This document shows positions 24,933-34,318 of a DNA stretch of 64,000 nucleotides, piece after piece. The stretch's first letter is position 1; each line of letters begins with the position of its first letter. The stretch is from Listeria welshimeri serovar 6b str. SLCC5334. GTDB taxonomy: Bacteria > Bacillota > Bacilli > Lactobacillales > Listeriaceae. The notes below the pieces were generated by a model, which was given only the letters and a program-made list of their open reading frames with translations, did no database searches and was not told where the DNA came from. The stretch lies in contig NC_008555.1 of the NCBI RefSeq assembly GCF_000060285.1, positions 434,001-498,000 of the forward strand, read 5' to 3'. The translations under genes and the position numbers were made by a program.

Positions 24933-26444
24933 ATGAACAAAAAACTTATTCTTAGTTTATTTACAGCTACCTTACTGCTTTTAGGTTTTGCTTTTGGGGG
25001 CAATACAGTAAATGCAGCTGAAAATAACACTAGTAAGATTACGTACAACTATGTTGATTTTAATACATTAACGACTACACAAAAAAATAGTATCATCAAA
25101 GGCAATCCAGATGAAATCAATAAAAATGATTTTGAAAATTACTCATTTGTCTATCAAAAAAATGATTCACAAATGACTGTAAACACAGGAGATAATAATT
25201 CTGGAAACACTGGCTCTACGAATAATACTCCAAACGGACAAAACTTACTAAAAACGGGGGATGTAGGTTCTAATATATATTTAATTATTTTAGGATTTGT
25301 CCTTTTAGGTGGAGGAATTACTCTTCTAACATTGAAAAAGAAAAAAGCACATAAATTTCTTTTGTTTCTTATCATGTTCACAGGTGCCAGCTTACTAGCA
25401 GGACCTATCGTTCAAGCAGTGGAAAACAGCAATTTAAAACCACAAGAAACAACGACCGTCACAAAAGGCACTAAAGAAACGAAAAAACCTGGAAACATCG
25501 AAGGCTACACCTATGTAGGCTATATCCACACAAGTAAAAATGACACAGCGCCAACACCACCAGTAGAACAAGGAACTGTCACAGTCAATTACCAAGATGA
25601 ACAAGGAAATTCCTTAGCGCCAAGTGAAACACTAAAAGGTGACGTTGGAGAAACCTACAAAACGGTACAAAAAGACGTTGAAGGTTACGACTTTAAAGAA
25701 GTACAAGGTAACGCAACTGGCGAATTTACAACAAAAGCGCAAGTTGTAACATACATTTACACCAAAACACCTATACCTGCCGCAAATCTAACCATTGAAT
25801 ACCTTGATGAAAATGGCAATCAAATCCATGAACCAAAAATAATCAGTGGTAATATTGGAGACCCCTATGATGTAACAGGAGATATGGACGAACTTCAGAT
25901 TGAAGGTTACACGATAGATACGAATAACTTACCAACCAATGCAAAAGGTGTACTGTCTAATGAACCAATTCAAGTAAAATATATCTACATTAAAAATGTA
26001 AAAGATGTTACTCTGACTATTAAGTTTATCAACAGACTGACTGGTGGGCCGTTTGTTTTGGATGATTTAACGAAGATTCAAAACGGCGATTTAGTGCCAC
26101 TTTATCCTAATTTAGATCAATACCATATGCAATTAAATTATAATAATCAACTATATAATCAAGGAGAAGCAGTGCCAGATATTGTTATTCAAGGAAAAGA
26201 AGGAGATTCATATTCTTTACCTGAAAGAATGATTTTCAGTATAGTAGATGATAAAGGGAATGTACTTCCTTATGTTATAGGACCTCCAGACGAAGAAGGA
26301 GCATCTTACGGAATTATAAATTGGGAGAATATAGAACTAGTTCCAGATAATATTGAAGGTACTCTGTCAGCCGATAACACAGTGGTTACTTACAGTATGG
26401 ATAGATATCCTATTGAAATAGCACCGCCTACAGAAGATGAATAA
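24933..26444 (+). CDS. MucBP surface protein with an internal sorting-like signal, 503 aa
   Basis: The N-terminal signal peptide (residues 1-30, ending VNA) is followed by about 75 residues and an Asn/Thr/Gly linker. LLKTGD (105-110) comes next, then a hydrophobic helix and four Lys. That is the layout of an LPXTG sorting signal, with Leu in the Pro position. The frame does not stop. It continues into a second signal-like segment (about 142-162, ending IVQA) and then two to three MucBP modules. The C-terminus has no anchor. The protein thus looks like a small wall-anchored protein fused to a secreted MucBP protein. The SD is GGGAGAGG. A TTGTTT-17-TATAAT promoter may lie at 24809-24837. Mucin or glycan binding is the family expectation. 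Confidence 0.75.
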   Translation: MNKKLILSLFTATLLLLGFAFGGNTVNAAENNTSKITYNYVDFNTLTTTQKNSIIKGNPDEINKNDFENYSFVYQKNDSQMTVNTGDNNSGNTGSTNNTPNGQNLLKTGDVGSNIYLIILGFVLLGGGITLLTLKKKKAHKFLLFLIMFTGASLLAGPIVQAVENSNLKPQETTTVTKGTKETKKPGNIEGYTYVGYIHTSKNDTAPTPPVEQGTVTVNYQDEQGNSLAPSETLKGDVGETYKTVQKDVEGYDFKEVQGNATGEFTTKAQVVTYIYTKTPIPAANLTIEYLDENGNQIHEPKIISGNIGDPYDVTGDMDELQIEGYTIDTNNLPTNAKGVLSNEPIQVKYIYIKNVKDVTLTIKFINRLTGGPFVLDDLTKIQNGDLVPLYPNLDQYHMQLNYNNQLYNQGEAVPDIVIQGKEGDSYSLPERMIFSIVDDKGNVLPYVIGPPDEEGASYGIINWENIELVPDNIEGTLSADNTVVTYSMDRYPIEIAPPTEDE

Positions 26445-26476
26445 GTAAGAAGTGAAAAATTAATTATTACTTTTAA

Positions 26477-26575
26477 TAAATCCAATCCTTTTAAAGGGTT
26501 GGGTTTATTTGGTTTTTAAATCATTGTATTTGCGTAAAAAAAGTCTGAAATTTTATAAAATTTCAGACTTTTTTT
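26477..26575. terminator. Two consecutive terminator-like hairpins
   Basis: The first (about 26477-26515) pairs AAATCCAATCC with GGGTTGGGTTT, using G-U pairs, with a T-rich 3' flank. The second (26536-26575) is a perfect 40-base palindrome with A7 and T7 ends, so it can stop transcription in both directions. Together they isolate the MucBP gene from the following surface protein gene. The next 190 bases, to 26766, hold the leader of that gene: two TTGTTCAC copies (about 26634 and 26646), a TTCAC/GTGAA inverted pair (about 26667-26685) and TATAAT at 26716. Confidence 0.8.
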
Positions 26576-26766
26576 ACTAAGTTATAGTTTTTAGTTTTAA
26601 TATTAACAAGGTATATTCCCTTATAAGAGCTTCATTGTTCACTTATTGTTCACATTACAACTTTTTTCACGGTTTTTGTGTGAAACGACATCTATTTAAT
26701 GACAATCTGGTTAGATATAATTAATAGGAAATGAAATTACAACATAAGAATGGGAGGACAAATAAA

Positions 26767-29700
26767 TTGATTAGAAAAATCTTTATAGGGATTTTGTCAG
26801 TTACTATCTTAATGCAAACTGTGATTGTCTCAAACCATAGTATTGTCTATGCAACAACCGATGAGAGTCAACAAGAAGCTATTAAGTTAGAAAAAAAATC
26901 GAATAATAATGAGACAGATAATAATGTGATTGTTATTAAAGGTGCTGTTAAAGACAAAGAATATAAATTATCTTTACCAAAATCTATTAGTTTAGATGAG
27001 AAAAAAACAGGTAAAGAAGTTGAATATAACAAAGAAAAAAATGAGCTAACAATTACAGGAACAGGCGAAGAAATGACTTTATATTTGCTTGCTTCTAAAG
27101 TAGGAACCTACGATTTAGAATTAAAAGAAGGGGACAAAGTTCAAGCAGAATTGGAGTTAGTTGTTAAAAACACAGATGAAGAAAAGCCAAAAACAACTTT
27201 GAAATCAAGTAAACAGTTACTTGGTTCATCTATTTCAGATAAATTATTCCTTCAAGCTGATTCAAGTAAAGCAACCTTAGCTAATTACACAGAACAAATA
27301 ACGTTTAACTATTCTATTAATTTCCTAGATGGGTCAACAACATTAAAAAACGGTAAATTAGTAATAGATTTTAATAATTCAAATCTTGATCTAGTTAATT
27401 ACCCTAAAGATACAGCAGCAAATAGAAATATCAAATCAACAGATTATAGTGCACTTACAGGAAAATTAACTATTAATTTAGTGGATAATATTTCTAGTGG
27501 TGCCCCGTTTGATATTCCAATCGTTGTAAGAGCTGGTTATGATGCGACGCCAGGAGTAGCTATGAACCTAAAAGCTACACTCTCAGGTGAGAACAGTGCT
27601 GGCGATACGTATGTACCAGAAGAAAAAACTACTACAGTTAATTTAGAGGGAAGTAGTACTAATCAAGAGTATGTCCCAATTACTGAAGGTGATAATAGCT
27701 GGGCTTTTAATAAACAAGAAATCGCATATTCAAATAAGCCAGGAGGATATTCCATCTCATGGCCTGAAATTCAGAAGAAAAGTTCGCAAAATAAAAGTTT
27801 CAAAAATTTAAAATTAGAGTATTTAAAAGAAAATGGTGCTGATGCGCTATCAATTAATACAACAGCTCCTAGTGTAATAAGATTTGGAGAACCTTTCTGG
27901 GCGCAACTTAGTTCAGTTAATGGTAAGTCGAATGTCCTAGTAGATGATGAAGAAAGACAAGTAGTCGAATTAGGCCCGATTAATGCTAATATTTACAAAT
28001 CTATTCAAGTATCAATGGCATCAAAAATACCTGCAAATGCCGTTGCTGGAACAGTTTATACTGGTACAGTAAATGTATATGATGAAGATGTTTTGGTAAC
28101 TTCTATTAAGGTCAAAAGCGAAGTAACTGATTCAACTACATCGATAGCAGTTGATAGTAAAGTATCTAAAACAAGTATTGCCGAGAATGATATTTTAGAA
28201 TGGGGCTTCATGCCGAAAATATCTTCTGCAACACCAGGTATAAGTGATTTAGAAATTGTAGCGCCAATTCCAGAAGGGATTAAAGCTTTATCTTACACTC
28301 CGAATAATAACTCTATGGCAAGTACGAAAAAATTAGAGTATTATCAAAATGGTGAATGGGTACCAATGGCTGCTGCAACATATAATGGTTGGGATTTTTC
28401 AAAGGTTGATCAGTCAGAAAATCGAATTGAAAAGCTAAGAATTACATTAAGAGATGGCATTATTGATGATCGAGATATGCCACCTTATGCAAATGGGACC
28501 ATTCGAATGCAAAATGTTGGTGTGAAGGCAGGAGAATCCTTTACGCTTCAACCAGAGTCAATCACGTACACAGACTTTGACAAAACTAGTAAAGCAATTG
28601 ATACAACCACAAGTAGTTATAAAAAAGACGTTCAAGTAGTAGAGAAAGCTGCCGATCCAGCTAAAATAAATGGCGATGTTTTCTTATCTTCCAATGCAGC
28701 TATCTATGGTAAAGGATTTGGAAGTACCATTTTCTTTAATGGTGACAAAATTGCACAATCAGTCCGTTTAGGATCTTACGCAAGTAAACTAGAGAACCCG
28801 TATATTTTTGTTGTAGTACCAAAAGGTGTAGATGTAGAAACTATGAGGAACTTTATCCAACAACCTTATAGAAGTACATTAAATTACACGTATGCTCCTT
28901 CTAATGGGACGAATACGGTTTATCCTAAATCAAGTGCAGATGTTATGGGACAAGAAACTTTATCAGATGGTTCGACATTGTTCTACTGGGAAGCTCCAGA
29001 TACTGGACTAGCAGCAGGCATAGAGAATTGTGAAATGTTAGCACTCGATTTAGTTTTCAAATTAAACAAAACAAACAGTGGCGCAAATAAAATAGAATTT
29101 GGTATGGGTTCAATGACAGATTCTAGCTGGAATTTAAATGGAGCTGGTAATTCAGGCCTTGAAACAAAAGAATTATCTAGCGAATTACAATCCAAACTTC
29201 CAGGAGTAACATCTACTAAATATTTATCTACTACAAAAGTAGCTGATGTAGGTGTATCTAACAGTGTTGCAACTAAAATGAAAATCAAAGGAAGTCAAGA
29301 TAAAGATTTCGTTGACGTTAGTAAAAGTACTGCTACGACCATTCCAGGTAAAAAAGTAGATTATAATTTAACATTTGAAAACAATGGTACAAGAACAATG
29401 AATAACTTAGAAATCATTGATATCCTTCCACATATTGACGATCAATATGTTTTAGGAACTGGTCCGCGTGGATCGAAATTTTCAGTTATTCCAACAAGTG
29501 AAATCGAAGTTCTCGTTAATGGAGAGAAAAGTGATTCAGCAACTTTAGAATATTCAACAAGTAATACACCAGAACGTTTCGATACAAATGGAGAAGATGT
29601 TGCGGGCGATCCTTGGCAAGTATTGGCTCCAACCAATATGACAGATGTAAAAAGTTTCCGTATTAAGCTACCAAACACAGAATTCAAAGTAGGAGACGAA

Positions 29701-32700
29701 ATTACGCTGAATTTTGAAGCGATAGTTCCTACAGATGCTCCAAGAAATGGCGAAATGGCTTATAATTCGATTGCTTACCGAATTGATAAAGAAACAAGCT
29801 CTGGTACAAGTAAATTAGCATCAGAACCTCCTCGTGGTGGAGTAAAAAGTACAAGTCCATCCACCGATTTAAACATTGCTGGTAATTCCTTCTCCGACCT
29901 TAACAAAAACGGAGTGCAAGATGAGGATGAATTAGGTTTAAATGCGGTTAAATTAGATTTATACAAGAAAAATGATAATGAATTTGAGAAAGTGGAAACT
30001 GTTTATACTTCCCCAGATTCTTCGGATAAAGAAAAAGGTTTATTTGATTTTAATGGCTTGAGTAATGGAACATATAAAATAGCTGCTCATTTACCAAATA
30101 AAAATGCAGAATTTATTACTACTGGTCCAAACAAAATCGTCAAAGATTCAAAAGATGATTCGGTTGGCTGGGTAACAGTCAATAACTCTACAGAATTTAC
30201 GATTGATGATTTGGCTAACGGAAATCCAAAAAATCTAGTTGGTATTCATATACCTATTTATATGTCCACACCTGTTAAAGGCGCTGTTGTATTTGTAAAT
30301 AAAGACGGAGATCCAAAAATCACATCTTATGGTCAAGATTATGAAATAGCTTTATTTGATCAAGATGGAAAAGAAGTACAATCTGCAATTAAAACAAATA
30401 ATAAAGGTGAGTTTTTATTCAGTGATGTAGTTATTAAAAACCCAGCTAATTTCAAATTAAAAGTAACTGCTCCAACAGGAACGAATTTTGTATATTCATC
30501 TAAGAATCCTCTATTTAATATGACTACTAATGAATATACGTTAAATAGTGTCGTTCCAGGTGTTGGTGAAGTAGCAGAGATTTATATTACGGAAACTACA
30601 AAACCAACAACTAAAATTAAATTGGATAAAGAAGTTACACCAGAAGCAATTACAATTGAATCAAGCGATGTGGCTACGGAAGTAACAAATGAATGGACAT
30701 TAGAAGATAGTCAAGGCACAGTCGTTTATTCTGGAACTGGCAATGATATTCGTGTTCCAAACGATGAAGGCACTTATACAGCTAAAAATACAGCAACAGA
30801 TGAAGCTGGAAATACTGCAACTGATGAAAAAACGTTTGATGTAGATTATTCAGTTCCAACAATAACTGTTAATCAAGATGCATCAGCAGAAGTTAATAGT
30901 ACAGAAGCAGATATTGATTGGATTAAACAATTAACAGTAACAGCAACAGATACGCATGATGGTAGTATCACACCAGTAATTGATTATAGTAAAGTTAAAT
31001 GGGATGTACTTGGAACATATCCAGTTACTGTTACAGCAACGGATTCAGGTGGTAATAAAGCGACACAAACAGTCAATCTACGTGTAGTAGATACAATTGC
31101 ACCTACAATCATTGTGACTAACAATCCATTAACTTATTCTATCGAAAATATGCGAAAACTAACTGAACAAGGTTTGTACACAGCAGCAGGACTTATTGGT
31201 GGAGATAATTATGATTTAGCACCAGGTCAGCCAGTACAACCAAATAAAAAGCCAATGGTATTTACTAGTGACTTTAGTAAAGTATTCAGTAATATCTCTA
31301 AAGTGAAAGCTGGACAATATCAAGTTCAAGTGAATTTAGCAGATTCTAGTGGAAATCAAGCTATTCCACAAACAATTACGATTAATGTAGTAGATACTGT
31401 AGGACCAGTAATTAAAGCAGATAATGTATCTTATCATGTAAATACAACAAAAACAGAAGCAGAATTCTTCCAAGATGCTCGTTTAGATGTAACAGATAAC
31501 AATGATGATACAGCTGATTTAATTATTACCTCTGACTTTACCGACAAAGTAAACTTAGATAAACCAGGTAAATATGAAGTAACTATCAGTGCTACAGATA
31601 CTGCAGGCAATAAAACAACAAAAACAGTAACGGTTGAAGTAAGTAAAGATAAACCGGTTATTACTGCAGATCCAAAAACAAGCTATCAAGGAAAAACGGA
31701 AGTAACAGAAGCTAACTTTTTAAGTGATGTTCATGCAGAAGTTACGGATGAATTAGATGGCGATGTAAAAATTACAAGCGATTTTGCTAAAGAAGTAGAT
31801 TTAAATAAAGTTGGAACATATACAGTTACTTTAAATGCAGAAGATGAATACGGTAATACCGCGGAACCTGTAAAAGTAGAAGTAAGCATCTATAATAAGA
31901 TTGCACCAACTTTCAACAATGTTGAGAATAAAACGATTGAAGCAGTAAACGAATTACCATCACTTGCATCTATATTTAACATTGAAGCAACAGATTATGT
32001 TTCGGGTAATAAATTAAAAGTAACTTATACACCAGAACAAACAATTAAAGGCAATGTTCCAGGTGAGTACTCTATTAAAGTAACTACAAAAGATGAATCA
32101 GGAAATACAGCTGAAACAACAGTTACTTTAACAATTAAAGATACAACTGGACCAAGCTTAAAAGCAACTAAGTCCACAAACAAACTAGAAGTACAAAGCA
32201 AAGAACCAAACTGGGTAACTTTCTTTGGAGTTGAAGCGACTGATATTGTTGACGGAGATGTTACTAAAGACATTCAAGTAGACAGTAATGAAGTAAATCT
32301 TAATAAAGTAGGAACTTATTCCGTCTACTTTACTGCTATGGATGCCAATAAAAATGAATCAAGTAAATTAAAAGGCACCGTGCAAGTTGTAGATACAAGT
32401 AACCTTACTTTGACAGTGGCTAAAAAAGAAATTAGTTATCCTAAAGGAAAAACAGTTTCTGATAAACAATTCCTTCAAGATATTGGTGCTAAAGCTACAT
32501 CTAATAATAGTGTAGTAAAAATCACGACTAACTTAAGTAAGATTGTTAATTGGAACAAAGCAGGGCAATACAAAGTTACTGTAACAGCGACAAATTCATC
32601 TGGAGACGTTGAAGAGAAAACAATTCTATTAACAGTCAAAAAAGATGATTCATCGTTTATAGTGACACCAGGTAAGAACGACAATAATAACAAACCAGCA

Positions 32701-32850
32701 AAAGGCTCAAAAACAACGAAATCAACAAAAGATATGCCGAAAACTGGAGATACTTTGAATACAGAGTTAATTTTCATTGGTGCTATGTTGTTACTTGTTG
32801 GAGGCTGGATGTTCTTAAGAAGAAAAAAAGTAACTCAAAAAAATAAGTAA
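26767..32850 (+). CDS. BapL-like cell-wall-anchored protein, 2027 aa
   Basis: I chose the TTG at 26767 because GGGAGGAC lies eight bases upstream; the in-frame ATG at 26731 has no SD. A signal peptide (about 1-30) precedes about 1000 residues of beta-rich adhesive modules. An SdrD_B-like module begins near residue 1035 (GNSFSDLNKNGVQDEDELG, with the Asp-rich calcium loop). After it come several DUF5011/HYR-type Ig repeats with YxVTVTATDxxGN motifs (about 1340-1960). MPKTG (about 1990-1994), a hydrophobic helix and a basic tail form the sorting signal. The architecture and its position upstream of a PBP locus recall Listeria BapL. I do not claim orthology. Biofilm or surface adhesion is the family expectation. 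Confidence 0.85.
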   Translation: MIRKIFIGILSVTILMQTVIVSNHSIVYATTDESQQEAIKLEKKSNNNETDNNVIVIKGAVKDKEYKLSLPKSISLDEKKTGKEVEYNKEKNELTITGTGEEMTLYLLASKVGTYDLELKEGDKVQAELELVVKNTDEEKPKTTLKSSKQLLGSSISDKLFLQADSSKATLANYTEQITFNYSINFLDGSTTLKNGKLVIDFNNSNLDLVNYPKDTAANRNIKSTDYSALTGKLTINLVDNISSGAPFDIPIVVRAGYDATPGVAMNLKATLSGENSAGDTYVPEEKTTTVNLEGSSTNQEYVPITEGDNSWAFNKQEIAYSNKPGGYSISWPEIQKKSSQNKSFKNLKLEYLKENGADALSINTTAPSVIRFGEPFWAQLSSVNGKSNVLVDDEERQVVELGPINANIYKSIQVSMASKIPANAVAGTVYTGTVNVYDEDVLVTSIKVKSEVTDSTTSIAVDSKVSKTSIAENDILEWGFMPKISSATPGISDLEIVAPIPEGIKALSYTPNNNSMASTKKLEYYQNGEWVPMAAATYNGWDFSKVDQSENRIEKLRITLRDGIIDDRDMPPYANGTIRMQNVGVKAGESFTLQPESITYTDFDKTSKAIDTTTSSYKKDVQVVEKAADPAKINGDVFLSSNAAIYGKGFGSTIFFNGDKIAQSVRLGSYASKLENPYIFVVVPKGVDVETMRNFIQQPYRSTLNYTYAPSNGTNTVYPKSSADVMGQETLSDGSTLFYWEAPDTGLAAGIENCEMLALDLVFKLNKTNSGANKIEFGMGSMTDSSWNLNGAGNSGLETKELSSELQSKLPGVTSTKYLSTTKVADVGVSNSVATKMKIKGSQDKDFVDVSKSTATTIPGKKVDYNLTFENNGTRTMNNLEIIDILPHIDDQYVLGTGPRGSKFSVIPTSEIEVLVNGEKSDSATLEYSTSNTPERFDTNGEDVAGDPWQVLAPTNMTDVKSFRIKLPNTEFKVGDEITLNFEAIVPTDAPRNGEMAYNSIAYRIDKETSSGTSKLASEPPRGGVKSTSPSTDLNIAGNSFSDLNKNGVQDEDELGLNAVKLDLYKKNDNEFEKVETVYTSPDSSDKEKGLFDFNGLSNGTYKIAAHLPNKNAEFITTGPNKIVKDSKDDSVGWVTVNNSTEFTIDDLANGNPKNLVGIHIPIYMSTPVKGAVVFVNKDGDPKITSYGQDYEIALFDQDGKEVQSAIKTNNKGEFLFSDVVIKNPANFKLKVTAPTGTNFVYSSKNPLFNMTTNEYTLNSVVPGVGEVAEIYITETTKPTTKIKLDKEVTPEAITIESSDVATEVTNEWTLEDSQGTVVYSGTGNDIRVPNDEGTYTAKNTATDEAGNTATDEKTFDVDYSVPTITVNQDASAEVNSTEADIDWIKQLTVTATDTHDGSITPVIDYSKVKWDVLGTYPVTVTATDSGGNKATQTVNLRVVDTIAPTIIVTNNPLTYSIENMRKLTEQGLYTAAGLIGGDNYDLAPGQPVQPNKKPMVFTSDFSKVFSNISKVKAGQYQVQVNLADSSGNQAIPQTITINVVDTVGPVIKADNVSYHVNTTKTEAEFFQDARLDVTDNNDDTADLIITSDFTDKVNLDKPGKYEVTISATDTAGNKTTKTVTVEVSKDKPVITADPKTSYQGKTEVTEANFLSDVHAEVTDELDGDVKITSDFAKEVDLNKVGTYTVTLNAEDEYGNTAEPVKVEVSIYNKIAPTFNNVENKTIEAVNELPSLASIFNIEATDYVSGNKLKVTYTPEQTIKGNVPGEYSIKVTTKDESGNTAETTVTLTIKDTTGPSLKATKSTNKLEVQSKEPNWVTFFGVEATDIVDGDVTKDIQVDSNEVNLNKVGTYSVYFTAMDANKNESSKLKGTVQVVDTSNLTLTVAKKEISYPKGKTVSDKQFLQDIGAKATSNNSVVKITTNLSKIVNWNKAGQYKVTVTATNSSGDVEEKTILLTVKKDDSSFIVTPGKNDNNNKPAKGSKTTKSTKDMPKTGDTLNTELIFIGAMLLLVGGWMFLRRKKVTQKNK

Positions 32851-32861
32851 ACTATTTGAAG

Positions 32862-32900
32862 AAAAACGCCTATCTAGCAATTTAAGATAGGCGTTTTTTT
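32862..32900. terminator. Bidirectional terminator between convergent genes
   Basis: AAAAACGCCTATCT and AGATAGGCGTTTTT form a perfect stem with A- and T-runs on both sides. It sits between the BapL-like gene and the convergent condensation-domain gene. Confidence 0.9.
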
Positions 32901-32908
32901 GCACTTAT

Positions 32909-34180
32909 TTATTTGTTCGCTGGAAGATTAAGCATTAATTTTTCTAAAAATAATCGTTGCCACTCATGATCGGAAGTTGTGCCATGTAAATTAGTACTTA
33001 ATGTTAACTCGCCTCGAAAAGTAGTAGCAGCAACTTGGAAAAATGGCGCATATTTTAAAGAACCGCAAATAAAACAATCTGTAAGCGTGCTACCTTCAAA
33101 GTGCAGTTTATCTTCCTCAATAATTCCAATATTAGTAAAGCTGGTTTTTGGAATGGAATACAATTTTTCTGAGGCTTTTTTCGCAAAAGAATAACTTTTT
33201 TTCTTGAAAATCAATTCTAATAAATAATAAATCCGCAGGGGAGCTAAACTGTTTTTTTGCGGATCGAGTGATTTTTTTACAGCTTGAAGGGTACTTTCTA
33301 AAGAACTCAAATCATCATTCTTATTAATTTCGCAAGTGATGTTAGCTGTTAAATTAGTGATTCCAAGACTTTTTCTTTCGGGTAAATATTTGCGGAGATC
33401 GATTGGACAATCAATGGACAGTTCGGATTCTGAAGTTGTTTGATGGACAGTTTGAGCCATTGCTGCAAAAAAAACATCATTTACGGTTGCTTCCTGGGTC
33501 TTTGCATATTGGATAATCTGTGTGAAATTCGCTTTAGATAGTTTAGTCCAGATGACTTTAGGATTTTCTGGGTCTCCTTGAAGTGGAAATACGGGATTAT
33601 GGACCGTTTTGTTTTTCGCTTTTTTGGTTAAAATCGTCTTTTTTTCTTTATGCGAAAATTGTTTGAAAATTTGGCTCAAACTTCGTGAACCTAAGCTTAA
33701 ATTGGCATGATAAGCTGGGTTTTCTAATAAATTTGAATAAGTTTCACTCAACAGATAGAGATATTCTTTGAAACCAGCACCATCAGCTAACATATGATTC
33801 ATAATGACAACCAGCCTATCAGTTGTTGTTGTACGGACTATAGTAAAGCATATTTGTGGGCCATTTTCTGTAGATAATTTTCTAATAAGCGCACGGTTCA
33901 CTTCGGCATCTGGTTCAGTAGTTTCTACGAGAAAAACGAGATCATCAGCTGAAAAAACACTCTCTTGCCAGTAAGCTCCATTTTTTGTTTCATTGAAATG
34001 GCACAGAAGGAGTGGAAGTTTTTCAGTAGATTGCATAACAGCTTTTTTTAAAACAGCCATATTTAAATGATTATCAAAAGTGAGTACAGTATGCAAATGA
34101 TGATCATTTTTCTTTTTTTCTCCGGAAATGTAATGTTTTATATCAGATGGTTCAGCGGGATATTTAGTAATTTTCATCAT
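32909..34180 (-). CDS. Condensation-domain / acyltransferase-like protein
   Basis: The product is 423 aa if the ATG preceded by AAGGA is used; a TTG one codon upstream is also possible. It carries the HxxxDG signature of the condensation/acetyltransferase superfamily (NHMLADGAGF, near residue 130). It also has the second conserved region typical of stand-alone members (DCPIDLRKYLP). Such proteins move acyl or aminoacyl groups between carrier- or CoA-bound donors and acceptors. No adenylation or carrier domain is nearby, so this is a free-standing enzyme of unknown substrate. Listeria carries a comparable gene described as resembling a peptide synthetase module. Confidence 0.7.
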   Translation of the reverse strand: MMKITKYPAEPSDIKHYISGEKKKNDHHLHTVLTFDNHLNMAVLKKAVMQSTEKLPLLLCHFNETKNGAYWQESVFSADDLVFLVETTEPDAEVNRALIRKLSTENGPQICFTIVRTTTTDRLVVIMNHMLADGAGFKEYLYLLSETYSNLLENPAYHANLSLGSRSLSQIFKQFSHKEKKTILTKKAKNKTVHNPVFPLQGDPENPKVIWTKLSKANFTQIIQYAKTQEATVNDVFFAAMAQTVHQTTSESELSIDCPIDLRKYLPERKSLGITNLTANITCEINKNDDLSSLESTLQAVKKSLDPQKNSLAPLRIYYLLELIFKKKSYSFAKKASEKLYSIPKTSFTNIGIIEEDKLHFEGSTLTDCFICGSLKYAPFFQVAATTFRGELTLSTNLHGTTSDHEWQRLFLEKLMLNLPANK

Positions 34181-34280
34181 CAAATTTCCTTCTTTCTAGA
34201 GTTTAAATTGTTTTTTATAAATTCCCTAAAAGGTGTTTTGTGAAACTATAGAGGATATATTGAAATAGAGTTTTCAAAAG

Positions 34281-34318
34281 AAAGAGCAACCTAGTTCCAA
34301 AACTAGGTTGCTCTTTTT
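34281..34318. terminator. Terminator downstream of the PBP gene
   Basis: AAAGAGCAACCTAGTT and AACTAGGTTGCTCTTT pair around a four-base loop. The T-run is longer on the plus strand, but a T-rich flank is also present on the minus strand, where the PBP gene ends. Confidence 0.8.

Noticed and set aside
26731-26766. Upstream ATG as start of the BapL-like gene
   Set aside because: It has no SD and adds residues before the signal peptide; the TTG at 26767 has GGGAGG at ideal distance.
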